47,001 nt of DNA from Streptococcus suis 10581 (GCA_000440235.1 ALKQ01000011.1:1-47001); one strand, 5' to 3'; positions 1 to 8,213 are shown, counted from the first letter of the stretch. Notes: generated from the letters alone by a model not told the origin. Translations and numbers: made by a program.

Positions 1-70
1 TGATGTTGTGCAGTTTTCTCAAAGTAACTTCTGGAAGGACGGGAACTAGAACTTACTTTGAGAATTTACC
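1..70. repeat. Hairpin repeat, left copy of terminal inverted repeat
   Basis: The first 70 bases are the exact reverse complement of the last 70 (46932-47001). Inside, TTCTCAAAGTAA (16-27) pairs with TTACTTTGAGAA (53-64) around a 25-nt loop that holds a further TTCT/AGAA pairing, so the element folds into a strong hairpin. It directly follows the stop codon of the leftward XRE gene and could work as a terminator. Its family is not recognised. Confidence 0.85.
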
Positions 71-416
71 GAATAAATAATCCACCTAAAAGCATAACTG
101 CAAGAAAAATAAGAACGACAACATCTCCTCTTGTAAGAGGTCGTTTGGATTCTTCGTTCAAGTATTCCCAAACATTCATTTTTCCTCGTTGTTCCACCAC
201 AATTTCCTTCTCAGGCTCTTTTCCTAAAACCAGATAATCCAGACTAACACCAAAGATTTCTGCTAGCTGGACCAGTTTGTCAATATCTGGCGTTGCTTCG
301 CCATTTTCCCACTTGGAAACAGCCTGACGGGAAATATAGAGTTTCTCTGACAACTCATCTTGAGATAGGTTCTTGGTTGTGCGTAGATTCTTGATTTGCT
401 GTGCTAACTGCTTCAT
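66..416 (-). CDS. XRE-family HTH regulator with C-terminal membrane helix
   Basis: A 116-aa protein. Residues about 5-60 form a Cro/CI helix-turn-helix (LSQDELSEKLYISRQAVSKW followed by ENGEATPD). A charged linker follows, then one hydrophobic helix near residues 98-114, so this is probably a membrane-tethered or membrane-sensing DNA-binding protein. The start has a strong AGGAGG ribosome site, and a TATAAT-type -10 lies on the minus strand at 446-451, which suggests its own promoter. The stop codon lies within the 70-bp terminal repeat. Target genes cannot be read from the sequence. Confidence 0.85.
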   Translation of the reverse strand: MKQLAQQIKNLRTTKNLSQDELSEKLYISRQAVSKWENGEATPDIDKLVQLAEIFGVSLDYLVLGKEPEKEIVVEQRGKMNVWEYLNEESKRPLTRGDVVVLIFLAVMLLGGLFIR

Positions 417-483
417 GGTCTTGTCCTCCTCTTTTTTCTAAGTCTATTATAGCTTAGAAAGGAGCAGTTGACTAGCAATTTTT

Positions 484-509
484 AGGAAAAACTCGCAACC
501 AGCAGTTGC
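484..509 (-). terminator. Possible terminator after the DUF951 gene
   Basis: A short GCAAC/GTTGC hairpin (495-499 with 505-509), read leftward, is followed by a T-rich stretch just past the DUF951 stop codon. The stem is only 5 bp, so the call is tentative. Confidence 0.4.
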
Positions 510-519
510 AAACTGTCAA

Positions 520-723
520 CTAGGCTTCGCTCGGCAGAACTTGTTTCATTTTTCGTTCAAAATCATGCCGGCTCATCATAACGACATGGTCACAGTTGGT
601 ACAGCGGATTTTAATATCCGCTCCTAGACGGATGACTTCCCACTTATTTGCCTTCTTGCCGGTCGATTTGATGACACAGGCATGAGGCTTTTTCATTTCG
701 ACAAATGATCCTAATTGATACAT
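520..723 (-). CDS. DUF951 family small protein (YyzM-like)
   Basis: A 67-aa protein with the DUF951 layout: an N-terminal YQLGSFVEMKKPHACVIK stretch, a basic middle and one C-T-N-C pair followed by HDFERKMK. It resembles half of a zinc ribbon, although only two obvious cysteines are paired. The family is conserved in Firmicutes next to the origin, and its biochemical role is not established to my knowledge. It starts 9 nt after the lipid-kinase stop and probably shares that transcript. Confidence 0.85.
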   Translation of the reverse strand: MYQLGSFVEMKKPHACVIKSTGKKANKWEVIRLGADIKIRCTNCDHVVMMSRHDFERKMKQVLPSEA

Positions 724-732
724 ACTTCCTCC

Positions 733-1614
733 TTAAAGATACATACTTCTTTCCTGATAGGTTAACGTTACCTCATTTGCAGTGCATGTCTCTCCATCTA
801 TTTGCAATAATAATTTTTCTTTTGATTTTAAAACTACATCTACCCCTGTTAAATGCTGAATTGTATGAGAAGATTCATGCCTCTTCGTTAATAAGGCTAA
901 CAATGATTGTAGACGTTGGTAGAAATTTCCATTTTTGAAGTAAACAATATCTACTTCCTTCTTTTTAGCACTTGCTGTTGGCCATATCATGATTCCTCCA
1001 CCAAAATAAAGACTATTTGCTACAGAAATAAAAAAGAGATTATCTAACTGATAAGATTTTTCATCAAGAGTTAATTCTAAGTTTATAGCTTGTTTTGAAA
1101 ATAATGTTTTAATACCAAAGAATAGATAAGTTAACTTCCCAAGTTTTACCTTGTTCAGAACTTTTTTCAAAATTGAATTCGTTGAACCATTGATAACTTG
1201 AGCTGCAAAGCCAAAATCCATACTGTTTACAACCGTTCCGTATGAACTGTTTAAAACATATATCCGACTTGTTTTTCCCTCTAAAATGGCATCTACACTT
1301 CTATAGAGCGATGTTATATTCATTGCCTTAGCAAAATCATTTCCAGATCCTGTTGGATAATAAGCAAACGGTAGACTAGCTGGCCAAAAACGCAAAGCTT
1401 TAGACAGTGTGCCGTCTCCACCTAAAATCATTAATTGGTCCTCACTACTGACAAACTCCTTTAAAATAGCCTCTATTTGCCTTTTTTCATCCTCAGGACC
1501 AACTGTCATAAAAATGTTAACTGCAAGCTGGGGATAACTTTCTTTTATTTTGAATATGATATGTTCAGCAGTATGGCTACCAGCATTAGGATTAGCTAAT
1601 ATATATAACGTCAT
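733..1614 (-). CDS. Diacylglycerol/lipid kinase family protein (YegS/DagK type)
   Basis: A 293-aa lipid kinase catalytic-domain protein. The N-terminal ANPNAGS matches the first nucleotide-binding motif, GGDGT is the second (about residues 65-69), and GSGNDFAKA follows. The C-terminal half is the beta-rich lipid-binding domain. The family transfers phosphate from ATP to diacylglycerol or related lipids at the inner membrane face, and the exact substrate is not visible here. The gene starts behind a GGGGA ribosome site, about 90 nt after the dnaN stop. A TATACT -10 (minus strand, 1661-1666) may drive it together with the DUF951 gene. Confidence 0.9.
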   Translation of the reverse strand: MTLYILANPNAGSHTAEHIIFKIKESYPQLAVNIFMTVGPEDEKRQIEAILKEFVSSEDQLMILGGDGTLSKALRFWPASLPFAYYPTGSGNDFAKAMNITSLYRSVDAILEGKTSRIYVLNSSYGTVVNSMDFGFAAQVINGSTNSILKKVLNKVKLGKLTYLFFGIKTLFSKQAINLELTLDEKSYQLDNLFFISVANSLYFGGGIMIWPTASAKKKEVDIVYFKNGNFYQRLQSLLALLTKRHESSHTIQHLTGVDVVLKSKEKLLLQIDGETCTANEVTLTYQERSMYL

Positions 1615-1672
1615 TTATTCCCCATCACTAAATATATAAAAATAAGCTAGGTGCTATTTTTTAGTATAACAT

Positions 1673-1694
1673 AAAAACGGCTAGTTTAGCCGTT
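1673..1694 (-). terminator. dnaN terminator
   Basis: A perfect hairpin, AACGGCTA (1676-1683) with TAGCCGTT (1687-1694), lies 12 nt past the dnaN stop. Read leftward it is followed by a T run, the form of an intrinsic terminator for dnaA-dnaN. Confidence 0.8.
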
Positions 1695-1705
1695 CTTAAT
1701 ATTAT

Positions 1706-2842
1706 TTAGTTGGTACGAACTGGTGTAACCAATTGAATAAAATCTTGCCCTTCATTATTTGGAATCAATGTAAATGGACGGACAGAAGAGATAAAGCTAA
1801 TTTTCACTTGTTCACTAGTTGTGGCTTTCAATGCTTCTATCAAGTAAGTTGGGTTAAAGCTGATTACTAAGTCTTCACCTGATACTTCTACAGTATCTAA
1901 TTCCTCATTCACACGTCCAACTTCTGGAGAATTTACATGAGCCGATACAACATTATTAGCAATTTCTAGTTTTACTGTACCATTTTGGGTTGCATTTGAA
2001 AGAAGACGAGCACGCTCCATCGAGTGACGAAGATTGGCAGTATCAAAAATTGCAGTTGTTTTAAACTCAGTTGGAATTAAGCGGTCTGTATCAGGGTAGG
2101 TACCTTCTAATAAGCGTGTATAGAAGCTAATATGCTCGCTTCTAAAAAGGATTTGATTATTTGAAAAGAAGACTTCTACTGTTTCAATATCATCTGTAAA
2201 AACTGCAGTAAATTCACGGAGAGAACGACTTGGAATGACAACATTAAAATCATCACCAGATGTATCAAGGACCAATTTCCGTTGGCTCATACGGTGTGAA
2301 TCTGTTGCAACAGTTTTTAGATTTTTATTTTCTGTTAAAACAAAATGAACACCCGTAAGAATAGGACGACTTTCTTGTGTAGAAGCTGCAAATGCTGTTT
2401 CATTAATTGTTTGTTTTAATACTTTGGTTTCTAACACCAATGGTTTTGAAGTTGGAACTTCCTGTAAACGAGGATACTGTTCTGCTTCTTTTCCCTTTAA
2501 TGTGATTTCAGACTTACCACTTGTCAAAACGATTTGCTTTTGTTCAATTTCATTGAAGTCAAGGACCAAATCTGGCATGCTGGATACGACATTAATAAAG
2601 AAACCAGCTTCTAAGAGAATGGAACCTGGAGAACTGATCAAAAGTCCTGCATTTTCATCTTGAATAGAAATAAAATGTTCAATCGAGATTTGTCCATTTG
2701 AACCAGTTAAAGTGATTCCTTCACTAGTTACTGTAATTTTTACTGTTGAAAGAATTGGAATAGCATTTTTTGTACTGATTGCCCGTTTAGTAATACTAAG
2801 TGCTTGTAGAAATATATTTTTATTAATAGAAAATTGAATCAT
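1706..2842 (-). CDS. dnaN: DNA polymerase III beta subunit (sliding clamp)
   Basis: A 378-aa protein with the three-domain beta-clamp layout and normal length. It starts MIQFSINKNIFLQALSITKR and ends with the clamp-typical LVTPVRTN, close to the usual IMPVR end. It forms the ring that tethers DNA polymerase III to DNA. It lies 153 nt after dnaA on the same strand, and the gap carries DnaA boxes, so dnaN can be expressed with dnaA and also respond to DnaA. A terminator follows. Confidence 0.98.
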   Translation of the reverse strand: MIQFSINKNIFLQALSITKRAISTKNAIPILSTVKITVTSEGITLTGSNGQISIEHFISIQDENAGLLISSPGSILLEAGFFINVVSSMPDLVLDFNEIEQKQIVLTSGKSEITLKGKEAEQYPRLQEVPTSKPLVLETKVLKQTINETAFAASTQESRPILTGVHFVLTENKNLKTVATDSHRMSQRKLVLDTSGDDFNVVIPSRSLREFTAVFTDDIETVEVFFSNNQILFRSEHISFYTRLLEGTYPDTDRLIPTEFKTTAIFDTANLRHSMERARLLSNATQNGTVKLEIANNVVSAHVNSPEVGRVNEELDTVEVSGEDLVISFNPTYLIEALKATTSEQVKISFISSVRPFTLIPNNEGQDFIQLVTPVRTN

Positions 2843-2995
2843 GGATTCTCCTTTATTTATTATCTATAAGGTTAATAGTAATAGTAGTCTCTGTGTATTC
2901 TGTGGAAAAGTGATGAAAGACCAATAAAACTGCGGAAATTAACTTGTTCACAACTTGTGGAAAAAACAGAGTTTTTTTGAAAAGTTATACACAGG
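2843..2995. other. oriC part: DnaA-box cluster between dnaA and dnaN
   Basis: A 153-bp gap with several DnaA boxes. There is a perfect TTATACACA at 2985-2993, TTGTTCACA at 2944-2952, and TGTGGAAAA (reverse of TTTTCCACA) at 2901-2909 and 2956-2964. A-rich runs lie between them. In Firmicutes the dnaA-dnaN gap is usually the part of oriC that is unwound. I infer the role from these boxes and the position. Confidence 0.8.
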
Positions 2996-4369
2996 TTAAC
3001 GAAGTTTATTTTTTATACTGGTAATCTCTATTTCTAAATTCTCATCATCCAAGAGGAGAGTTTTTATTTTATTGTATGCATGCATAACGGTTGTATGGTC
3101 TCGATTACCAAATTCTTTCCCAATTTTTGGAAGGGAATTGTCTGTCATTTCACGTGCTAAAAACATAGCAACTTGTCGCGCGTGAACGATATGTTGAACA
3201 CGCTTAGAACCTTTTAATTCTTTCAAGCTGACACCGTAGAAATTTCCCACTTCGGTTTGGATTTTCTCAATAGGAATAACCATATTTTGTGGATTTGTTT
3301 GTTTTCTTGATCGAATAGCCTCAGCAGCAACCTCGACACTTATCTCAGACAGTTGACGCATAGTGGCTATCAAATGGATATCTTTTAAGGCACCTTCAAG
3401 ATCACGTACGTTCGAATCAAATTGTCCAGCTAGATAGGATAGCGTCTCATTTGTAAAGTTGTAAGGCAGGCTCTCGCACTTGTTACGTAAAATTGCGATA
3501 CGTGTTTCAAAATCAGGTGGAGTGATTTCACTGGTTAACCCCCATTTGAAACGTGTTACTAGTCTTTCTTCCAAATTGTCTAAGTGATCGGGATTACGGT
3601 CGCTTGTGAGTACAATCTGCTTATTTTTTTCATGAAGCGCATTAAAAGTATGGAAAAATTCTTCCTGTGTTGTTGCTTTATTACGGAGAGACTGAATGTC
3701 ATCAATTAGAAGTAAGTCCAGATTACGATAGGTTTTTTTGAAACTTTCCATATCATTGAGACGGAGGTGTTCTAAAAATTCATTGATGAATGTTTCCGAT
3801 GAGACATATTTTATTCTTGCCTGGGGATTATCGGCTAGAACCTTATTTCCAATCGCATTTAAAATATGAGTTTTTCCAAGACCAGGACCACCAAAAATGA
3901 ATAATGGATTGTAGAGCTCACCTAGGTTATCAGATACAGCTAAAGCTGCAGCCTTTGCCCAATGATTATTGTCTCCTTGTACAAAATTAGCAAAGGTGTA
4001 CTGGGATTTTATATCAGAATGAACCGGTTTAAAAGTTTCTTGAGGAGTAGCCGATTCAGGTGTCTGTACCTGGTGAACCACTGAACTTCTTGCGTTTGTA
4101 GTGTTCTTAATCTCCTGTTCATCCTCTGTAAATTGATATTGGATGGCAAGAGGCTCTCCGTAGATTTCAAAACTAGCGGCAATCATTAACTCTTCGAAGT
4201 TTTTTTCCCAGAAATCTTTTTTAAATGGACGATTTAAGAAAATATTGGCAACTTGCTGGTTGATTCCGAGTAATTTTGCATCAGCGACATAAAAATCATA
4301 AATAGATGGCTTAAAATTTACCTTTGCCAATTCAATAAATCGTTGCCAAAAAAGTTGTTCTTGGTTCAT
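2996..4369 (-). CDS. dnaA: Chromosomal replication initiator DnaA
   Basis: A 457-aa protein of normal DnaA length. Domain I is N-terminal, residues about 90-120 are a variable linker, and the AAA+ domain carries Walker [10 protein letters not shown] at about residues 160-168 and Walker B LLLIDDIQ. The C-terminal domain IV has the DnaA signature [12 protein letters not shown]. DnaA binds TTATNCACA-type boxes and melts the origin. Boxes lie on both sides of the gene, which marks the origin and suggests autoregulation. A GGGGGA-type ribosome site precedes the ATG. Confidence 0.99.
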   Translation of the reverse strand: MNQEQLFWQRFIELAKVNFKPSIYDFYVADAKLLGINQQVANIFLNRPFKKDFWEKNFEELMIAASFEIYGEPLAIQYQFTEDEQEIKNTTNARSSVVHQVQTPESATPQETFKPVHSDIKSQYTFANFVQGDNNHWAKAAALAVSDNLGELYNPLFIFGGPGLGKTHILNAIGNKVLADNPQARIKYVSSETFINEFLEHLRLNDMESFKKTYRNLDLLLIDDIQSLRNKATTQEEFFHTFNALHEKNKQIVLTSDRNPDHLDNLEERLVTRFKWGLTSEITPPDFETRIAILRNKCESLPYNFTNETLSYLAGQFDSNVRDLEGALKDIHLIATMRQLSEISVEVAAEAIRSRKQTNPQNMVIPIEKIQTEVGNFYGVSLKELKGSKRVQHIVHARQVAMFLAREMTDNSLPKIGKEFGNRDHTTVMHAYNKIKTLLLDDENLEIEITSIKNKLR

Positions 4370-4571
4370 ATTTTCCCCCTTTCACATTATATTCGTTAGA
4401 ATAGTGTACCATAAAAAACAAAAGTTTTCCACAGATAATTTTAAAAATCCACACTGTTAAGAAAAGTTTTCCACAAGATGTGAATAAAAGTCAGAACCTT
4501 TGCTGGTCCTGACTTTTTGTAATGATTTTAGTGTGGAAAAGAGTGTTTATAAAAATAAATTGTAAACAAGT
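4370..4571. other. oriC part: DnaA-box cluster upstream of dnaA
   Basis: This gap between dnaA and parB holds TTTTCCACA at 4425-4433 and 4467-4475, a consensus-type TGTGAATAA at 4479-4487, TGTGGAAAA at 4532-4540 and a TGTTTATAA variant at 4544-4552. Together with the dnaA-dnaN gap it forms a bipartite origin. The dnaA promoter must lie here too, so DnaA probably controls its own gene. A hairpin at 4486-4517 sits between the boxes. Confidence 0.8.
4486..4517 (-). terminator. parB terminator within the origin region
   Basis: AAAAGTCAG (4486-4494) pairs with CTGACTTTT (4509-4517), and the pairing extends with one mismatch through ACC/GGT around a TTTGCT loop. Read leftward, a TTTTATT tail follows. 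It lies 55 nt past the parB stop and would keep parB transcripts out of the dnaA promoter. Confidence 0.7.
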
Positions 4572-5336
4572 CTATTTAAAATTGTTGATAATTCTTTCGA
4601 ATTCATCGAGGTCATTAAAGCTAATCCGAATTTCTCCGCTCCCGTTTTTCTTCTTGATAATTTTTGTAGCTGTTCCAAGAGTTTTACTGAGTGAATCTTC
4701 CTGTTCTTTTAAAAATTGGTCGCGTTGTTTAAGCTTAGTGTGTTTTTTCTTATTTGCAGCTATTAATTTTTCAAGCGTACGCACACTTAAATCCTTTGAT
4801 AAAATGAGTTGAACCCATTCGGCTTGCTTTTCTTCTGAAAATGACACCAATTGTCGCGCGTGCCCTTGTGAAATTTGTCCTTCTTCTACAGCTTGTTTAG
4901 TCTGAGATGATAGATTTAGTAGGCGCAATAAATTACTGATATATGGTCTTGATTTTCCCATGATTTGAGCAACTTCATCATGCGTTAACCCTCTACTAAT
5001 CAATTTTTGATAAGAGGTTGCTTCTTCTAACGGATTTAAGTTAGAACGCTGCAGATTCTCTATGATAGCCTGATAGAGTAAATCATCATCAGTCAGTTCC
5101 TTTACCACTGCTGGTATTGTAGTCAGTCCAGCTAATTGACTGGCTCGCAACCTTCTTTCTCCAGCTAATAATTCGTATCCGATAATAGAAGATTTTCTTA
5201 CAATAATCGGTTGAATTAAGCCATTTTCCTTAATGGATTGAGCGAGCTCAAGTAGCTCCTTTTCATCAAAATGAATTCTTGGCTGATAGGGATTTGGATG
5301 GATTTCTGAAATATTTAGTGTACGTAATTCTTCCAT
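4572..5336 (-). CDS. parB: ParB/Spo0J chromosome-partitioning protein
   Basis: A 254-aa CTP-dependent DNA clamp that loads at parS sites and recruits SMC. The N-terminal domain has the CTP-binding GERRLRA motif (within LLAGERRLRASQLAGL). The middle has the parS-reading helix-turn-helix THDEVAQIMGKSRPYISNLL. The basic C-terminus is the dimer domain. As in other streptococci, no parA is next to it. Two parS-like sites are visible in the window (7245-7260 and 27236-27251). It lies 60 nt after htrA with the htrA terminator between. Confidence 0.97.
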   Translation of the reverse strand: MEELRTLNISEIHPNPYQPRIHFDEKELLELAQSIKENGLIQPIIVRKSSIIGYELLAGERRLRASQLAGLTTIPAVVKELTDDDLLYQAIIENLQRSNLNPLEEATSYQKLISRGLTHDEVAQIMGKSRPYISNLLRLLNLSSQTKQAVEEGQISQGHARQLVSFSEEKQAEWVQLILSKDLSVRTLEKLIAANKKKHTKLKQRDQFLKEQEDSLSKTLGTATKIIKKKNGSGEIRISFNDLDEFERIINNFK

Positions 5337-5351
5337 ATATCCTTATTCTAG

Positions 5352-5387
5352 CAAAAAAAACGAGACTTTACAATTGTGTAAAGTCTC
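5352..5387 (-). terminator. htrA terminator
   Basis: A perfect 11-bp stem, GAGACTTTACA (5362-5372) with TGTAAAGTCTC (5377-5387), has an ATTG loop. Read leftward a run of eight T follows. It is a textbook intrinsic terminator between htrA and parB; some readthrough into parB is likely. Confidence 0.9.
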
Positions 5388-5396
5388 ATTTGTCAA

Positions 5397-6575
5397 TTAT
5401 TCGCTAAGTTCTTCTGTAGAATGTGTCAACTTAATGTCAACAGTTTGTTTCTGATTATTGCGGTAATAAGTTACAGTGATTGTGTCTCCAATTTGATGTT
5501 TGTAGAGAGCGCTTTGGAGATCACTCTTATTTTGAATAGTTTCTCCGTCAATCTCAGTAATGACATCAAAAGTTTCTAATTTTCCATCTGCAGGTAGTCC
5601 ACTTTGTGTAGAGACAATTACGACACCGGATGTTAATTCCGTATTTGATAATCCAGCTTTTTCCAATTGACTAGTTGACAAGGTCGTCAAGTTAACCATA
5701 TGAACTCCAAGAGCAGGTCGGCTAACTTTTCCAGCTTTCTCAAGTTGATTGATAATAGCTACGGCATCATTTGCAGGAATAGCAAATCCCATCCCTTCTA
5801 CAGCCACACCTGAGCTACTTACAGAACTTGAGGTGATTTTGCTAGAGGTGATACCAATAACTTGTCCTTGGATATTAATCAATGGTCCTCCAGAATTTCC
5901 AGGGTTGATAGCTGTATCGGTTTGAATAGCGTTGGTTGAGATTGTTTGACCATCTTCTGATTGTGAAGTAACTGTCCGACTTAGGCTAGAAATAATACCT
6001 TGAGTAACTGTATTAGCGTAGACGCTACCTAGAGGACTACCAATTGCGATAGCAGTTTCTCCAACTTTAATTGTATCGGAATCAGCAAATTCAGCAACAG
6101 CAGTGACTTTATCTGCTGATATTTTTATAACAGCTATATCAGAATAGGTATCGGAACCAACGAGTTCACCGCTGATTTTTTCTCCAGATGCTAAAAGAAT
6201 ATCAATCTTTTCTGCGTTATTAATAACATGCGTATTTGTCACAACATAGGCATATTGACCATCTTTTTTATAGATAACCCCAGACCCCTCTCCAGCAACG
6301 GCTAGTTCATCAGATGATTCAATATTTCCAAAGATAGCACCAAGACTATTGTTGGCTGACTTTTGGTAATTAATAACAGACACAACAGCATTTTGTACTT
6401 TCTCTACAGCTTTTGTGGTGGAAGTTTCATTATTATATTGAACATTGCTGACACTAGTGATAGCAGAATTTGCTTGTTGAACCTGTGGCTGGAAGAAAGA
6501 GGCTGATAAGGCCCCGATAAGCCCCCCAAAAAATCCAATTACAAATAAAATCGCAAATTTCAAATATTTTTTCAT
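5397..6575 (-). CDS. htrA: HtrA/DegP-type surface serine protease
   Basis: A 392-aa membrane-anchored serine protease for misfolded exported proteins. An N-terminal transmembrane anchor (residues about 5-25) precedes a trypsin-like domain with the triad His116 (TNTHVI), Asp146 (YSDIAVIKI) and Ser228 (NPGNSGGPL). One PDZ domain is at the C-terminus. The start is set at 6575, where AAAGGA stands 8 nt upstream; an in-frame ATG at 6593 would add 6 residues and lacks a good site. A CiaR-like repeat lies in the promoter. The position next to parB and the origin is conserved in streptococci. Confidence 0.96.
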   Translation of the reverse strand: MKKYLKFAILFVIGFFGGLIGALSASFFQPQVQQANSAITSVSNVQYNNETSTTKAVEKVQNAVVSVINYQKSANNSLGAIFGNIESSDELAVAGEGSGVIYKKDGQYAYVVTNTHVINNAEKIDILLASGEKISGELVGSDTYSDIAVIKISADKVTAVAEFADSDTIKVGETAIAIGSPLGSVYANTVTQGIISSLSRTVTSQSEDGQTISTNAIQTDTAINPGNSGGPLINIQGQVIGITSSKITSSSVSSSGVAVEGMGFAIPANDAVAIINQLEKAGKVSRPALGVHMVNLTTLSTSQLEKAGLSNTELTSGVVIVSTQSGLPADGKLETFDVITEIDGETIQNKSDLQSALYKHQIGDTITVTYYRNNQKQTVDIKLTHSTEELSE

Positions 6576-6610
6576 ATAAGGAATCCTTTCCATTTCTTTA
6601 ATTTTCCTTA

Positions 6611-6643
6611 AGATTACTCTTGCTTTCTTAATTATAGCTTAAA
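6611..6643 (-). promoter_or_regulatory. htrA promoter with CiaR-like direct repeat
   Basis: Read on the minus strand, TTTAAG (6643-6638), 5 nt, ATTAAG (6632-6627), 10 nt and TAATCT (6616-6611) match the CiaR-activated layout TTTAAG-N5-TTTAAG-N10-minus10 known from S. pneumoniae, with one mismatch in the second repeat and a weak -10. A better -10, TATAAT (6636-6631), overlaps the box, so repression at that start is also possible. Confidence 0.55.
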
Positions 6644-6659
6644 GTTTTCAAAAATCAAT

Positions 6660-6752
6660 CCACAATCTGTGGATAACTCTGTGAATTATGTGAAAAACTG
6701 TAGCCATATCCTGATTTTCTAAAAATATTTTCTGTCGTATGCTTGTGGATAT
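6660..6752. other. Third DnaA-box cluster (htrA-rlmH gap)
   Basis: A consensus DnaA box TGTGGATAA (reverse of TTATCCACA) at 6668-6676 is followed by TGTGAATTA (6680-6688) and TGTGAAAAA (6690-6698), with TGTGGATAT at 6744-6752. It may be an outlying part of oriC, a DnaA titration site or a DnaA-controlled promoter region for the divergent htrA and rlmH. Confidence 0.55.
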
Positions 6753-6766
6753 GTTAAAATTATTTT

Positions 6767-7246
6767 ATGAAAATAAAATTGATTACCGTTGGAAAATTGA
6801 AAGAAAAGTACCTCAAAGAAGGTATTGCAGAATATAGTAAACGATTGGGACGATTTGCTAAGTTGGATATGATTGAGCTTCCTGATGAAAAAACACCAGA
6901 TAAAGCCAGTCAGGCAGAGAATGAACAAATATTAAAAAAAGAATCCGATAGAATTATGTCTAAAATTGGAGAGCGAGATTTTGTCATTGCCTTAGCGATA
7001 GAAGGGAAACAATTTCCATCGGAAGAATTTAGTCAAAAGATATCTGACATTGCAGTAAATGGGTATTCAGACATAACTTTTATCATCGGTGGTAGTTTGG
7101 GTCTCGATTCTTGTATTAAAAAAAGAGCTAATTTGTTGATGAGTTTTGGACAGTTGACGCTTCCCCATCAACTAATGAAATTAGTTCTCATCGAGCAGAT
7201 TTATCGTGCATTTATGATTCAGCAGGGAAGCCCATATCATAAGTAG
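6767..7246 (+). CDS. rlmH: 23S rRNA pseudouridine-1915 N3-methyltransferase RlmH
   Basis: A 159-aa SPOUT-family methyltransferase of normal length. It starts [20 protein letters not shown], the family hallmark, and carries the knot motif [10 protein letters not shown]. It ends [21 protein letters not shown], where the conserved YHK tail reaches the active site. The enzyme uses S-adenosylmethionine to methylate the pseudouridine in helix 69 of 23S rRNA in 70S ribosomes. It starts the rightward side of the origin. Its last codons overlap a parS site. Confidence 0.98.
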   Translation: MKIKLITVGKLKEKYLKEGIAEYSKRLGRFAKLDMIELPDEKTPDKASQAENEQILKKESDRIMSKIGERDFVIALAIEGKQFPSEEFSQKISDIAVNGYSDITFIIGGSLGLDSCIKKRANLLMSFGQLTLPHQLMKLVLIEQIYRAFMIQQGSPYHK

Positions 7247-7260
7247 TTTCACGTGAAACA
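7245..7260. other. parS site 1 (ParB-binding centromere)
   Basis: AGTTTCACGTGAAACA matches the Firmicute parS consensus TGTTTCACGTGAAACA at 15 of 16 positions; only the first base differs. It overlaps the rlmH stop codon and lies 1.9 kb from parB and about 3 kb from oriC. Confidence 0.93.
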
Positions 7261-7270
7261 AGGAGTGAAA

Positions 7271-7954
7271 ATGAATCAAAAAGAGTATCGTGTTTTTGAG
7301 GGATTGAGAATTGCTTGTTCATTAACGTTTATCAGTGGTTATTTAAATGCCTTTACTTTTGTGACTCAGGGTGGTCGCTTTGCTGGCGTACAATCTGGAA
7401 ATGTTATTTCCCTAGCTTATTTTTTAGCTAAAGGTAACTTTGCGCAGGTAGTTAATTTTTCCATTCCCATTTTATTTTTTGTATTCGGACAATTTTTTAC
7501 CTACTTAGCAAGAAGGTATTTTGAAAAACAAACATGGTCTTGGCACTTTGGTAGTAGTGTAATGATGTTAGTTCTTATTTTACTAACTATCATTCTCTCA
7601 CCTATAATGCCTGCGTCTTTTACAATTGCTAGTCTAGCCTTCGTAGCCTCTATTCAAGTAGAAACATTTAGAAGGTTACGAGGTGCTCCGTATGCCAATG
7701 TGATGATGACAGGGAATGTCAAAAATGCTGCTTATCTCTGGTTTAAAGGAGTTATCGAAAAAGATTCAGAACTTAGAAAAACAGGTAGGAACATCTTATT
7801 GACCATTATAGGGTTTATGCTAGGTGTCATCATATCTACTCACCTATCCTTCCAATTTGAAGAATATGCCCTTATTGGTTTGATTTTGCCAGTTTTATAT
7901 ATTAATTATGAATTATGGCAAGAAAAAAGACCTACTCGAGGTAGGTCTAAATGA
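7271..7954 (+). CDS. DUF1275 (YoaK-like) membrane protein
   Basis: A 227-aa protein with about six hydrophobic segments and the DUF1275 hallmarks SGYLNAFTFVTQGG near the N-terminus, QSGNVISLA, and MMTGNVKNAA in the middle. The function of the family is not established; it is thought to be a transport-like membrane protein. A GTG at 7253 would add 6 residues encoded by the parS site, but AAGGAG at 7260-7265 fits the ATG at 7271. The end of the gene overlaps the tRNA-Arg terminator on the other strand. Confidence 0.9.
   Translation: MNQKEYRVFEGLRIACSLTFISGYLNAFTFVTQGGRFAGVQSGNVISLAYFLAKGNFAQVVNFSIPILFFVFGQFFTYLARRYFEKQTWSWHFGSSVMMLVLILLTIILSPIMPASFTIASLAFVASIQVETFRRLRGAPYANVMMTGNVKNAAYLWFKGVIEKDSELRKTGRNILLTIIGFMLGVIISTHLSFQFEEYALIGLILPVLYINYELWQEKRPTRGRSK
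7922..7948 (-). terminator. tRNA-Arg terminator
   Basis: AGACCTAC (7928-7935) pairs with GTAGGTCT (7941-7948) around a 5-nt loop. On the minus strand a T run follows. It lies just past the tRNA-Arg gene and inside the last codons of the DUF1275 gene on the other strand. Confidence 0.8.
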
Positions 7955-8025
7955 TTCCAGCAGGATTCGAACCTGCGACCGTTCGCTTAGAAGGCGAATG
8001 CTCTATCCAGCTGAGCTATGGAACC
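7952..8025 (-). tRNA. tRNA-Arg (anticodon TCT)
   Basis: A 74-nt cloverleaf on the minus strand. GGTTCCA pairs with TGGAATC in the acceptor stem, the anticodon loop CTTCTAA sits on a TTCGC/GCGAA stem, and the T loop GGTTCGAATCC is canonical. The anticodon TCT reads AGA/AGG. CCA is not encoded. Confidence 0.97.
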
Positions 8026-8036
8026 TTAACCATTTT

Positions 8037-8065
8037 ATTTTACATTAAACAAAGCACTCTGTCAA
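8037..8065 (-). promoter_or_regulatory. tRNA-Arg promoter
   Basis: On the minus strand, TTGACA (8065-8060) and TAAAAT (8042-8037) are separated by 17 nt, placing transcription about 5 nt before the tRNA. It diverges from the tRNA-Glu promoter, with 24 bp between the two -35 boxes. Confidence 0.8.
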
Positions 8066-8089
8066 TACAATAAAAAATCAAAAAATGTA

Positions 8090-8118
8090 TTGACAAACAA
8101 AGTCACATGTATTATACT
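8090..8118 (+). promoter_or_regulatory. tRNA-Glu/tRNA-Asn promoter
   Basis: TTGACA (8090-8095), a 17-nt spacer and TATACT (8113-8118) form a near-consensus housekeeping promoter 18 nt before tRNA-Glu. It should drive both tRNAs. Confidence 0.88.
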
Positions 8119-8136
8119 AGTTATTGTTCTAAAAAT

Positions 8137-8208
8137 GGTCCGTTGGTCAAGGGGTTAAGACACCGCCTTTTCACGGCGGTAACACGGGTTCGAATCCCGT
8201 ACGGACTA
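8137..8208 (+). tRNA. tRNA-Glu (anticodon TTC)
   Basis: A 72-nt cloverleaf. GGTCCGT pairs with ACGGACT in the acceptor stem, CCGCC/GGCGG is the anticodon stem with loop TTTTCAC, and the T loop GGTTCGAATCC is canonical. CCA is not encoded. It is transcribed with tRNA-Asn 5 nt downstream. Confidence 0.97.
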
Positions 8209-8213
8209 TTTCT

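Noticed and set aside
6719..6928. 69-codon frame antisense to rlmH
   Set aside because: It overlaps the start of a certain gene and has no ribosome site or family features.
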